From assembly GCA_965240325.2 (NCBI GenBank), contig OZ251244.1, forward strand, positions 434,001 through 498,000: a stretch of DNA of 64,000 nt, written 5' to 3'. The stretch comes from Rebecca billardiae RCC1528. Its lineage: Eukaryota > Haptophyta. The position numbers were made by a program, and so were the translations under genes. Under the pieces are notes generated by a model. The model was not told the DNA's origin. It saw only the letters and a program-made list of their open reading frames with translations, and did not search any database. Positions 49,284 through 59,407 of the stretch are shown piece after piece. Each line of letters begins with the position of its first letter. The first letter of the stretch is position 1.

Positions 49284-49286
<3 letters not shown>

Positions 49287-50072
49287 TAGCCGTCCTCGAA
49301 GCGCCTGCGCCATCCAGATCGGCAGCGAGGAGGCGAGGCACACGCTCACTCACTCACTCACTGACGCTGGGCAGGGCGGAGCTTGGAAGGTGCAGCTCGA
49401 GAGCCGCCAAGCCGCACGAGAGCAAGGCACGAAGCACCATCGTGCAGAGGGCATCACGAGGTGATGCGGGCCCGGAAACAGCTGCAGCCATCATGCCAGT
49501 GGGCACTTCCGAAGGGCGTTCGCTGCGAGTGAGCGAGTCCGAGAGGCACTGGACTGCGTCGGTTCGCTCGGTGCGGTGAGTGAGTCGGTGCCTTAGGATG
49601 AAAAAACCCAGTTCACCAATTGCCAGTCCTGTGCCGCCGCCAACCTTGCCTATTTGCCTAAGGCCCAGGAGCATCACAGCGCGAGTTAGAGTAGGTTGTT
49701 CGGGGTCGTTGTGCGAGCCACTGCGAGCGCACAGAGCAGGCTCGAAAGTCCCTCGTGGCACGAGAAGAGGGTGGGCAGGGTCGTTAGGCCAAGATGGCAG
49801 CCGGACAGTTGAGCTCGCAGCCGCCTGGCTCGGGCCGAATTACTGGCAGGCAGGTGTTGAATTTGATACTCATACGGCGCATTGCGCTCCCACCGTCCTC
49901 TTAGACAATCAGTGATTGTGCCAAATAACGACCCCACATATATTGATCGGATACTGGTCACTCACTGACACTGACTACTGAGTGAGTCACTCGGATGAGA
50001 ATCGTGATCAGTTAGCCACTCGGTTGACGGCTCATCACCTGCGCCATCATCGTCCCCGCGCCTCTGCTGAGC

Positions 50073-51116
50073 TTATTCATCAGCACTACTCAAAGCAGAT
50101 TGGCTTTTGCGCGACGGCCCGCTGGGACCCTCCACAGCCTTGGGTGTCACCACAATCCAGCCGGCGAGCGCGACGAGGGCGAAATGCAGGACGATGATCG
50201 TGACCAGGGGGAGCGAGTCGGGCCAGAGTGTGCCCGCACGCGCGAGCAACACCATGTTCGCTGCAGAGCCGATCACATCCAACGCGCTCACGCTGAGGGA
50301 GTAGCCCTCGATAGACCACGTCTCAACGAAGATGCGAAACTGCGGGATGAAGCCGAGGCTGAAGAAGACGGAAGGCAGGGCGTGGCCAAAGAGGGCGGCG
50401 CCCGAGGCGGGCATCGCTGAGATCATGCGCGCAAGCAGGCCACCGCCGACCCCGGACACCACGGTGAGGCCGGCGGCGAGGAGTGCGAAGGGCGTGGGTA
50501 CCTCGTACATGTACACAGCCACCTGCGCCTCGACCACGGCGCTCATGGTGATGAAAGAAGCCATGGAGGCGAGAATCCAAACAGAAGCTCCAGACGCCAC
50601 CAGTGCGCTCGTGTAGATGAGCGCAGCCACGTGCCAGAGGGTGATGAGGCCCAGCGAGAGGCCTTCCGTGGAGCCCCTTTGGTAGTTGAGGAGCGCCTGT
50701 GGAATGAGGATGGAGGCAAAGCACGCGGCGCCGAGGATGCCACAGGCTGTCTCGATGAAAATGCCAGTCGGCTTTGGCGGCGGCGGCGACGGCGGCGGCG
50801 GTACGGGGCCTTGCTGCCGGCCTGCTCCCTGCGCTCTACCAGACTGCCCCTGCGCACCCCCGCGCGCTGAGCTCGAGCACTGGCGGTCGAACCACAACGC
50901 CTTGCATTGTTTGGGCCTGCATGCACGCGAGGACAGCGCATGCTTGACCGCGTCTCCCATCGGCGACCGCGCGGGCGTCGTGCAGCGGTGCAAGGGGCCG
51001 CTCCGCAAAGCCGACACGAAGGCATGGCTAGTCACGCTGCGCGAGGCCGGCCGTGCGTGGCACCCAATCACGCTCGCGGCGATCCGATGCGTGCGGATCG
51101 GCGACGACAGCAGCAT
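50073..51116 (-). CDS. PQ-loop repeat membrane protein
   Basis: Single exon, 347 residues. After a ~110-residue Arg/Ser/Pro-rich N-terminus, possibly a leader with a later true start such as MGDAVKHAL, there are seven hydrophobic segments. Two PQ motifs are in the expected spots: ILIPQALLNYQRGSTEGLS (Pro139-Gln140) and FIPQFRIFVETWSIEGYS (Pro258-Gln259). Each is followed by the S/T-x-E-G-x-S loop typical of the family (cystinosin, Ypq, MPDU1, PQLC). Family members move amino acids or sugars across lysosomal, vacuolar or ER membranes by an alternating-access hinge at the PQ. The two repeat halves suggest a 3+1+3 layout. The substrate cannot be read from sequence. Confidence 0.82.
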   Translation of the reverse strand: MLLSSPIRTHRIAASVIGCHARPASRSVTSHAFVSALRSGPLHRCTTPARSPMGDAVKHALSSRACRPKQCKALWFDRQCSSSARGGAQGQSGRAQGAGRQQGPVPPPPSPPPPKPTGIFIETACGILGAACFASILIPQALLNYQRGSTEGLSLGLITLWHVAALIYTSALVASGASVWILASMASFITMSAVVEAQVAVYMYEVPTPFALLAAGLTVVSGVGGGLLARMISAMPASGAALFGHALPSVFFSLGFIPQFRIFVETWSIEGYSLSVSALDVIGSAANMVLLARAGTLWPDSLPLVTIIVLHFALVALAGWIVVTPKAVEGPSGPSRKSQSALSSADE

Positions 51117-51417
51117 CGCTGTGTGTGCCGCGCGCCGCTTGACGCGCAGGGCGCGTGGAATTCGTCAAGCATGAGATCGGTCCGCGATGCGTGTTTTTCC
51201 GTGTTAACTTGTACTTTGTAGCTACTGTTGCCTGAGCTGTGTGCGTCTCTTATTCTTAGTAAACTGTAACAGTAGTGACTTAGGCCATCACAAGGCGTTC
51301 TGACGTCAGCCTGCTGATTAACAAGCCTGCATGATCTGCCGGCCATCATTGGCTCTACTCGCACCGTGCGACGTCGATGACATCGCATCTCGCACGCGTG
51401 ACAGTCGTGAGTCGATG
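51117..51417. other. Short intergenic spacer
   Basis: No gene. It contains TAGTAAACTGTAAC (51257-51270), a 14-mer also present at 38055-38068, which may be a 3'-end signal or repeat debris. Confidence 0.4.
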
Positions 51418-53210
51418 TCACCACGCGCGACTGACCCGTGGCTCGCGTGTGCCGCTGTGCTGGCGCGCGCGCCGCTCATTCGACCCGCTTGCCGCGCCCG
51501 GTGCCAGCGACATGCGCCGCCGCGCGGCGGCGATCTGGTCGGTGAAGGCAGCCTGCGACGGATCGCGCGTCTTGCGCGGGTGCCGGGCCCCGCTCCTCGC
51601 CTCCGCGCCGCGCGCGCGGCTGGGCTTGGGCGGCGGCGGCAGGTGCTCGACCCCCGTGTTGATCGAGAGCGCGGCCGCAATCATCTCCGTGTCGAGTACG
51701 GTGGTGTGTACATAGTCGAGGGCGGGCAGGTCGCTCAGGTCCTCGCCGAACGGGTCGGAGAGCATGATCGACACCTCGCGCAGCCCGAGCAGCATGATCC
51801 CGATCGCGACCGACGTGATCAGCGTCTGCATCTCGCCGGTCGTCGCCGTCGCATACGTGAGTAGCATGCAAGTAATCCACAGGTTCTGCGAGACATATTG
51901 GAAGTACATGAACGGGATCGGCATGTCTCGGAAGGCGTAGATGCGCATGATCTCGTGCGTGAGCAGGTTGAGCTCGGCGTTCAGATGCGAGAGCATCGGC
52001 GGCGCGATCGTCCCGTCCGCGAACGTCGAGTGCATCAGCTGGCGCGCCCAGCCGACGCAGATGATGGCGTGCATCTGGCCAAGCCGCGAGGAGCCGCCAG
52101 CGTGCGGGTTTTCGCGCGTCGCGCCCGTCGACTTGGTGAAGACCTTCACCTCGTTCGGGTGCAGGAAGCCGAGGTTGTCCACGTACTCGATCGGGTTGGT
52201 CGACGCCTTGTAGTCCTCGTTCAGCTGGCAGAAGCAGAAGACGTGCGCGGCGTTGAGGTACTGCGGCACGCGGCGCGCGGCGCGCGGGTAGGGCGCGCGG
52301 CGCGCGGGTGGGGCGGGCGGCACGCGTGGGCCATTGCAAAGCGCCGCGCGGAGGGGACGGCACAGCCAGCCGCGCGCGCGCCTGGGCGGGGCGTCGCCGC
52401 GCGCGCGCGCACCCCCGCTAGCCGCCGCGCACGCCGCGCGTGCAGGTCGGCCGTCTTCCGGTTCGCCGCGGCTGCCTGCTTGGCCGCCTGCTGCTCGGCG
52501 GTGCCGACGCCCTGGCTGCCCTGCGGCTCCGCCTGCGCGCCGCCGGCTGGCGCAGCGCCGCCCGACCCACCCGGCCCGCTCGCGAAGGGCCAGCCCATCC
52601 CGCCAACCCCTAGCCCACTCGCCTGCGCGCTCGGCGGCGTGTAGATCTCCGGGTCCGCCTCGGGCGGCACCGGCCACCACGCGATCGCCGTCCCGACGAC
52701 CGACTTAATGATCCGCACAATATTCATCGAGATGAAGTACTGGTCGTAGAAGCGCTGGTACGCCTGCTGGTTGTAGAAGACGAGCGCGATGGTCTGCAGG
52801 CTGATCGGGATCGAGATCAGCCCCGTCAGGTCGTACTCGGGCAGCGGGAACACAAAGTTTGAGAAGAGCGCCACCGCTGTGCCGAGCAGGATGTACATGT
52901 AGATCTCGACGCGCCGAGATAGCATCGCGGCGAGCACGGTGCCGCGCCATCGGAAGATGGACGCGATCGGCCGGTTCGGGTCGTAGTGCACGGCCTCGCG
53001 CATCGCCAAGTCGTGCATGCCCCCCTCCTCTCTCTCGTCGGCGTCGTCCTCGCCCACGTTGCTCAGCCCGCGCTCAAATCGGCGGCGGATCTCCTTGGCC
53101 TGCTCGAGCGTGGTGGCGGCGTCGACGGTCTGCATGTTGCTCTTGCGCTCGGGCGAGCCCGGCATGCTCAGCACCCCGTGCGTCACGCCGCGTGGCTGGC
53201 GACCTTGCAT
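51418..53210 (-). CDS. Bestrophin-family anion channel
   Basis: Two exons on the minus strand (53210-52413 and 52260-51418) around a 152-bp GT-AG intron in phase 0, giving 546 residues. An in-frame ATG at 53378 would add 56 residues that could be a leader. The N-terminal portion has the first helices (RVEIYMYILLGTAVALFSNF) and ISIPISLQTIALVFYNQQAYQRFYDQY, matching the S-L-R-T-N-x-A-Y-x-R-F/W pattern of the RFP-TM/UPF0187 family. The second exon has LLTHEIMRIYAFRDMPIP and, at about residue 433, SDPFGED-DLP, the acidic Ca2+-clasp-like motif of bestrophins. Between them is a Gly/Ala/Gln-rich insertion (~200-265). Algal relatives conduct chloride or bicarbonate, some at the thylakoid for carbon concentration. 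Location here is unknown. Confidence 0.82.
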
Positions 53211-53519
53211 CGTCGTGGGCGGGGGGGGCCGGGGCAAGCTCGACCGGGCCGCAAGGCGGCCACCGCTTTTTCGAGCCCTGCTCGATCGTCGATCCTGTGC
53301 GCGGCGTGGCCAAAGTACTGGCAGCCATGCGTCCGGACTTGCCGCTCCGGGAAGCGCCACTGGCCGCAGCGTGAGCATGGCGGCCGTGAGATAAGTGGAT
53401 GGGCAGAATCCTCATGCCGCCCGTCGACGAGATTCACGCTCGCTCGGCTACGCTGGCCGGCATCGAGCAGCCTACGCTTCGTTCCAGCAGTAATAAGGGC
53501 GGCTCCCGTGGGGTGTTCA

Positions 53520-55619
53520 TCATCGACCCAGACTGCCAGCTTGCGGGCGGCGCCGTCGTTTCGGCGCGCGCTCGACCAGCAGCCGGTCGAGCCGCTGCCT
53601 CCTCGCGCACCTGAGCCGCGCAGGGAGCGCCGTGTCCTCCCCGAAGGTCTCGATCAGATTCAGCGCCTTCTTCTTGACCTTCTGCCGGAGGGCGATCTTC
53701 TCGCTGAGGGGGGGCGGCGCAGCGAGTCGCGCGCTCGCAACCCACGCGCGTGCGACGATTGCGTCGAATGCGGAGACGGCATCGCAGATCGCAAGGCCGG
53801 GGCCCGGCGCCCGCCCGGAGTCGGCGGGGCAGTCGTGCGGGAGGTAGGTGAAGAACGGCGCGGCGCGGCGCAGCTCCGCGCGCATGGTGCGCAGCCTCGC
53901 CGCGTCCGCGCTGAGGTCGAGCAGCGCGCGCACCCACGCGCCCGACGCGTCGGCCCGCACCTCCGCCGCACTCAGCAGCACGCTGAAGCGGACGTAGTCC
54001 AGGCTGAGCGTGGCGGGCGCGGCTGGGCGCCGCGCCGGGCGCGCCGCGCGGCGGCCCTCCCGCCGCGCCGCGCGCCACGGCCACCACGTCGGCTCCGACT
54101 CGTTGTACGAGCGGTGCCCGCCCTCGACCAGCACGGGCAGCGCGCCCGCGAGCGCGGCCGCATACGCGTGCGAGCGCCCGAGTGTATCGCCGGGCGGCTC
54201 GAGCGTGAGCGTGGCGCGCGCGAGCGCCTCGTAGAGCGGGCGGCGGTGCGCGCAGCAGTCGTTCGAGCCCGCGCGCGCGCACACCACCACGGGGCCCTTG
54301 CCGCACTTGGCCGCGCGCCCGCTGCGCCGCAGCGCCGCCTCGAGCAGCGGTCTTGCATACTGCATCTTTGAAAACCGGTCCTTGCCGTCCCGCGTGGCAC
54401 TCGCGTCATACAGCAGGGCGATGGGGCGCGGTGTGTGCGGCGTGGTCGCGGCGGGCGAGGGGCCGCGCTGCGGGGCGGTCCAGTCGAGCGCGCGCGCCAC
54501 GCCCACCGTCTGCGGCAGCGTGACGAACAGCGGGCCCCCGCAGAAGCTGCTCAGCCGCCGGCCGCGCGCCAGGGCGTTCCCAAGCAGTCTCTCCCTCCGT
54601 TCCAACTCCTCCTCTGCGCCGGCGCGCCAGCCGGCGCGGCCGAGAGGGTCGAGGGATGCCATGTCGCTCAGCGCCATCGAGCTCATGGTCGTGCCGACGA
54701 GCAGGCGCGAGCGCAGCCCCTCGGGCAGCAGCGCCATCATCCGCAGGTTGCGCAGCTGCGGCGGGCCGTTCCACGCATACGGCTCGACCACCACCACCAG
54801 ACGGTGGCCGCGGCCGCGAGCCGCGAGCGGCGCGCGGTGGAACAGGTCATGGACGCCGATCCAGTACTTGTAGTACAGCGGGTGCGTGAAGCAGGTGCGC
54901 ATGGCGGTGAAGTTGTACGCGCCGCCGATCACGTGGTAGTGGAACGCGAGCGAGGGCACCAGCACGACGTGCGCGTCGCACCACGCGCGCTCGGACGACG
55001 CGCGCGCGTGCAGCTCGGCGAGGCTGCGCGCGCCGGCGCCGCAGACGAGGTCCGTGCGCTGCAGCCAGCGCGAGAGCACGTGGTGCTCGTGCGCGAACTG
55101 GTCGAAGAGGTAGCCCATCGTGTGCGGCGGGAAGATCCCGTCCACGCAGAAGCCCGCCGGCGCCGCGCCCGCGCGCGCCACGCGGGCGTCGCCCGCGCAC
55201 AGCCGGCGCGTCGGGTCGAAGAGATGGGCTGCTGAGAGGATCGTCGAGTTGAGCGCGCGCATGGGAGGCAGAAGCGTCTCGACGGGCGGGCCGGCGCCGC
55301 CGCCCGCCGTCGCCGAGGCAGGCGGGGTCGAGCCAGTCTGAGAGTGCCACGTGCCCGCCAGCTCCGGCCACGCCAGCCACGGCGCAGCGCGCACATCCGG
55401 CTTGCACGCCAGCCTCGGATCGGCCGAGCTGTCGTCCTCGCCGACGCTGAAGATGTCTCGGAAGAGCTCGCTCACCGCCACGCGCAGCTGGGCGGCGGGC
55501 GGTGGCGGCGCGTCGGCCCTAGACGAGGGGGTGAGGCCGACGCACGCCAGCGCGAGCAGGTGCTGCGCCGCTCGCAGGCGGGGCCGTCGGCGTCGCCATC
55601 GCCGTCGACATGTCGCCAT
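53520..55619 (-). CDS. Exostosin-like glycosyltransferase (GT47)
   Basis: Single exon, 699 residues, starting at MATCRRRW with a short hydrophobic signal anchor (LLALACVGLTPSS). Recognisable blocks of the exostosin fold: DAHVVLVPSLAFHYHV, HRLVVVVEPYAWNGPP, RPIALLYDAS, and the hallmark donor-site region EPPGDTLGRSHAYAAALAGALPVLVEGG (from ~474). Glycosyl transfer in the Golgi is expected, with a pectin-, xyloglucan- or heparan-like backbone or side chain as acceptor in other lineages. The C-terminal ~60 residues are basic. The gene starts 187 bp from the divergent dynamin gene, so they probably share a promoter. Confidence 0.78.
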   Translation of the reverse strand: MATCRRRWRRRRPRLRAAQHLLALACVGLTPSSRADAPPPPAAQLRVAVSELFRDIFSVGEDDSSADPRLACKPDVRAAPWLAWPELAGTWHSQTGSTPPASATAGGGAGPPVETLLPPMRALNSTILSAAHLFDPTRRLCAGDARVARAGAAPAGFCVDGIFPPHTMGYLFDQFAHEHHVLSRWLQRTDLVCGAGARSLAELHARASSERAWCDAHVVLVPSLAFHYHVIGGAYNFTAMRTCFTHPLYYKYWIGVHDLFHRAPLAARGRGHRLVVVVEPYAWNGPPQLRNLRMMALLPEGLRSRLLVGTTMSSMALSDMASLDPLGRAGWRAGAEEELERRERLLGNALARGRRLSSFCGGPLFVTLPQTVGVARALDWTAPQRGPSPAATTPHTPRPIALLYDASATRDGKDRFSKMQYARPLLEAALRRSGRAAKCGKGPVVVCARAGSNDCCAHRRPLYEALARATLTLEPPGDTLGRSHAYAAALAGALPVLVEGGHRSYNESEPTWWPWRAARREGRRAARPARRPAAPATLSLDYVRFSVLLSAAEVRADASGAWVRALLDLSADAARLRTMRAELRRAAPFFTYLPHDCPADSGRAPGPGLAICDAVSAFDAIVARAWVASARLAAPPPLSEKIALRQKVKKKALNLIETFGEDTALPARLRCARRQRLDRLLVERAPKRRRRPQAGSLGR

Positions 55620-55806
55620 CAAGGGACGTAGTTTCCGTGTGAAGCAAATTCGCTGTCGAATTTCGTCAGTCGCGTCGCTCGGCACGCACGGTCGTTGGCA
55701 GAGGTCAAAGTCAAGATCACGCCGCGTGTGCGAACACGCTCTTCGGATCACGCAGCCACGGACGCGCCCGCGACCGCCTCAAGCTCCAGCACACACGACG
55801 ACCACG

Positions 55807-58010
55807 ATGAGCACGGACGCGATTCTCGGGCAGACGATGGACGCGCAGGTTCGTCCGTACCTTGATCTGATCGACCGCATCCGCGGCGTCGGGATCGAGC
55901 GCGACTTCGAGATCCCCCAGATCGCCGTCATGGGCGACCAGTCGTCCGGCAAGTCGTCGGTCCTCGAGTCCATCAGCGGCGTGCCATTCCCTCGAGGGAC
56001 TGGCCTCGTGACGAAGTGCGCGACGGAGCTGCGCATGAAGACAGCAAGCAACGGTGCGGACTGGTCCGCGACCGCGCGCATCTCGTGGGACAAGTCGCAC
56101 CCGGGCCCGCGCACACTTCGTGACGCGCACGAGCTCGGCACCGTGATCGAAGAGTTCACGACCATCATGCTCGAGTCACGCGGCGATGGCGCGACATTCG
56201 AGGCCGAGCACAGCATCGTGATTGAGCTCGTCTCGCCCGACGTGCCCAACCTCACGCTCATCGACCTCCCTGGCATCGTGCGCACGAACGTTAGCGGTCA
56301 GGACAAGTCGGTGATGGCCTCGGTCAACGCGCTACTCGAGCGCTACTTGAAGAAGGAGCGCACGATCATCCTGGCGGTGATCCCGTGCAACGTGGACATC
56401 GCCACGGTCGACATCCTCGAGCGCGCCGTCGCCGTCGACCCCAAGGGCGTGCGCACCATCGGCGTGCTCACCAAGCCAGACCTGATCGACAAGGGCGGCG
56501 AGCAGGAGGTCGTGAGCGTGCTGCTGGGCGAGCGCAAGGCCCTCAACCTCGGCTACTACATGGTGAAGAACCGCTCGCAGAAGCAGCTTGCGGCGGAGAT
56601 GTCGCTCGCTGAGGCGCGCGGCGAGGAGCTCGCCTACTTCAGCGCCCACCCCGACTTTGGTGAGAGCACCCTGCAGCCACGGCTCGGCATCCAGAATCTG
56701 GTCACTGGGCTCACGCACATCCTCGTCGGCCACATCCAAGACTCGCTGCCGGGGATGCGCAAGGACCTGCTGGCGCAGCTCGAGAAGACGCGCGCGAGCC
56801 TGCACGAGCTCGGCGAGCCACTGCCGCACGGGCACGAGAGCCAGCGCATCAAGCTGACCGAGTGCGCACAGCAAGTCGCGAACGTGATCGGCGACGCGAC
56901 GAGCGGAGTGTACAGCAACCAGCTCTTCACGAGCGCGCCCGAGCTCCGCATGATTGCAAACATCCGCAAGCTCGACGGCCCGCACGAGACGTTCGCCGCG
57001 GCCATCAAGGCCAGCAAGCCGACGACGGAGTGGGCGGTGCCCACGCTGCGCGAGAAGATCGCGAGCATGCGCGGCCGCGAGGTGCACGGCATCCTCAACT
57101 GGGCGACATTCGACCTGATGATCCGCCAGACGGTGGAGGACTGGCGCCAGCCGATGCACGAGCTGCTCGACGACATTGTGCAGGTGGTGCAGACGGTCTG
57201 CGAGGGCGTCATCTCGTATATGGTGCCCGCGCTCAAGGCAGTGCAGGCGAAGATCACTGACGTCACGCTCGAGCTCATCAACCAGCGGGCGCAGGAGGTC
57301 CGCGCCAAAGTCATCCCGCAGCTCATCGAGAGCGAGCGCTCGGCCTTCACCAAGAACCCAGCTTTTTCAGAGGCGTACAACCGGATGCGGCTCGAGGAGT
57401 TTGAGAGGGCATTCGACAAGCACGCAGACGGTGGAAATGGCAGGGAAAATTTCATGAGCAAGGACAGGATGCTCGAGTGGTACTCAAAGGTGTGATGGAG
57501 CACATGTCGGACAGTCTGCTTGCGCGCGTGTGCAACGCTGCGAGTTAATTGTGTGACCCCACCACGCGTTCGTCACGCGCGGCTGCCTGCCACGCTTGTC
57601 AGGTGCACTCCATTGGCACTGATGCCAACGCCGAGCAGGAGGCCAAGGACATGCAGATGCTTCTTGAGGCGTACTGGCTGACGGCCACAGACCGCACCAT
57701 CGACTCCGTCTGCATGAGGCTCGACCAGCACGTCATCTCAGGGCTGGGCGAGGCGGTGCTTCTGCGCATGCTGCAGGTGGCAGGGCACCCGGAAGAGGCG
57801 CAAGATCTCTTTGTCGCGGACCATCGTGTCGAGCAAAAGCGCGCGCAGCTCAAGGCGAAGCTGCAGCGGCTGGAGGACGCGGGCAAGATCCTGTCCGGCA
57901 AGAACCAGGGGAGCAAGGAGGGGCCCAAGAACACGAAGCAGGAGGACGCGGGCAAGATCCTCTCCGACCAGCACCAGGGGAGCAAGGCGGGGTCCAAGAA
58001 AAAGAAGTAG
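55807..58010 (+). CDS. Dynamin-superfamily GTPase, Mx-like
   Basis: Two exons, 55807-57489 and 57603-58010, split by a 113-bp intron (AAG|GTGTGA ... GTCAG) in phase 0, giving 696 residues. GTPase motifs: GDQSSGKSS (43-51), FPRGTGLVTKC (switch I), DLPGI (153-157) and TKPD (222-225). The middle stalk domain follows, and exon 2 encodes the GTPase effector domain (EAYWLTATDRTIDSVCMRLDQHVI). There is no PH or proline-rich domain. The IPQIAVMGDQSSGKS / G-V-P-F-P-R-G-T-G layout is closest to the Mx-like branch rather than classical dynamin 1. Expected role: membrane fission or tubulation, or a defence-type function, unresolved. The Lys-rich tail holds two copies of an EDAGKILS-QGSK-G-K unit. Confidence 0.88.
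57858..58010 (+). repeat. Short duplicated tail unit in the dynamin CDS
   Basis: GAGGACGCGGGCAAGATCCT starts both units (from 57871 and 57943), encoding EDAGKILSGKNQGSKEGPK and EDAGKILSDQHQGSKAGSK. It is a recent in-frame duplication extending a basic C-terminus. Confidence 0.85.
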
Positions 58011-59407
58011 TAGCAGTACAAGGCGGCGGACCGGCCCGACCGATGAGCTGCGGGCGGCGGCTGTGAAGTGTGATGAGCAAGCAACGACGACGAGCAGCGC
58101 AGCAGCTGCCGAGCAAGGCCACTGAGGCGGGGCGATGAGCATATATCAGTGATGATGCTGCTGACGCGACGATATATATATATTGTTGCTGCTGCGCCGC
58201 GTGCGCTGCTGATATGATCTGCTAGTGCTGATGACGTGACGAGTCAGACTGGCTGCCGCGCACTAATCAACGACGACGACGCATGCAGCCGCCGCCGCCG
58301 GCGCCTGATGATAGCGTGTCCATCCGGTCCACTCCACTCCACTTCGGCGTCAGTGAGTCGTCAGCACCGCCGATCATCAGCAGTCCGCCGACTCCGCCGT
58401 AGCGAAGTCCGCGACGCCGCACTACTCTGCTTGCAGCACCGTAGCGCACTCATCATCGGATTAATATCTATCAGTCGCGTGACTACGATACTACAGGGTC
58501 TCCAACATTAAACTGGACACTTTGGGCAGCAGCTCAGCGTACGGCCTGTGGCTGCCTCGCGCGGGGTCAGGAGCGGCCAGCTCGGCTCGTGTGCACCCCA
58601 CTAGGTCTGTCTGCGACCGCGCATAGCCGGGCAGCCCGCGTGGAGCACCCCTCTGGGTCATGCGGACAGTCGGCACAAGGCTGGTCGTGAGGGCCGGGAA
58701 GCAGCCGTGTGGCTTCTGCGCATGTCTGTAGCCAGCAAGCCCGCTCAAGGCCGCGCAGATATTATTACGTGGCATGGTCGATGACTACTGTATGCGGCAT
58801 GCGCTCGACAGCCCTGGGCAAGCCCGGACGTAGCGCTACACCAGGAGTATATACGGCCCGATCGGACCAGCCTACCAGTTGCGCACCTCGCTTGCACAGC
58901 TGCTGCACAGCCCATCGATCGGCTCTGGCCGTGCAGGCAAGGGCTACAGTCGGCGCCACTACCCGCAGCGAACGCTGGAGACCCACCAGTGCGCGCACCA
59001 ACCCGCCCGCCGCCAAATGCAACCGTGCGCCAGATACGAATTTTAGCAGGCATGCCGGCCCGCGGGAGCCAACCGCTAGTCGGTTGAGCTGTACATCCAA
59101 GCCAGCCCTGGCCACACGCTGAGCGCGCCGCTCGCTGCACCCACACCCTGTCGTCATCCGAGGAGTAAGGACAAGGTCCATGGCGCTCATGTTCCGGCGG
59201 CCGGATGAGTGACGCGGCGGTTATTATTATTATCAGCACTCAGTAGTCAGGCGTACAGACAGTAGCTACGAGTCGACAGGAGACCGACTGTCCGAGTGAG
59301 CGTTACGACATCGTCACTGCTGCATCGCGCGCGCATCATCGGCCGCCATCGATCCGCCGACAGCGCGTCGGCAGCCTGCCGAGCTGCGACTGAGGCGTGC
59401 TCGGGCG
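58011..59407. other. Intergenic region with a TIR-like fragment
   Basis: No gene. A short (TA)n tract lies at 58170-58180. CAGGGTCTCCAACATTAAAC followed by TGGACA (58494-58519) has a hAT-like CAGGG start and shares TAAACTGGACA with the element at 21130, but I find no partner end. Frames at 58709-59239 on both strands lack domains. Confidence 0.45.

Larger units (their letters stand above)
48511..50072. other. Intergenic region dominated by TA arrays
   Basis: No gene. TA-rich tracts lie at 48843-48883, 48955-49009 and 49101-49283, with a perfect 24-bp palindrome at 48883-48906. The 49320-49900 part is non-repetitive and has only short frames. Ile/Tyr frames over the array are artefacts. Confidence 0.6.

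Noticed and set aside
48943-49464. Ile/Tyr-rich ORFs over TA arrays (also 49132-49353 minus, 23507-23812 plus)
   Set aside because: They are translations of dinucleotide repeats.
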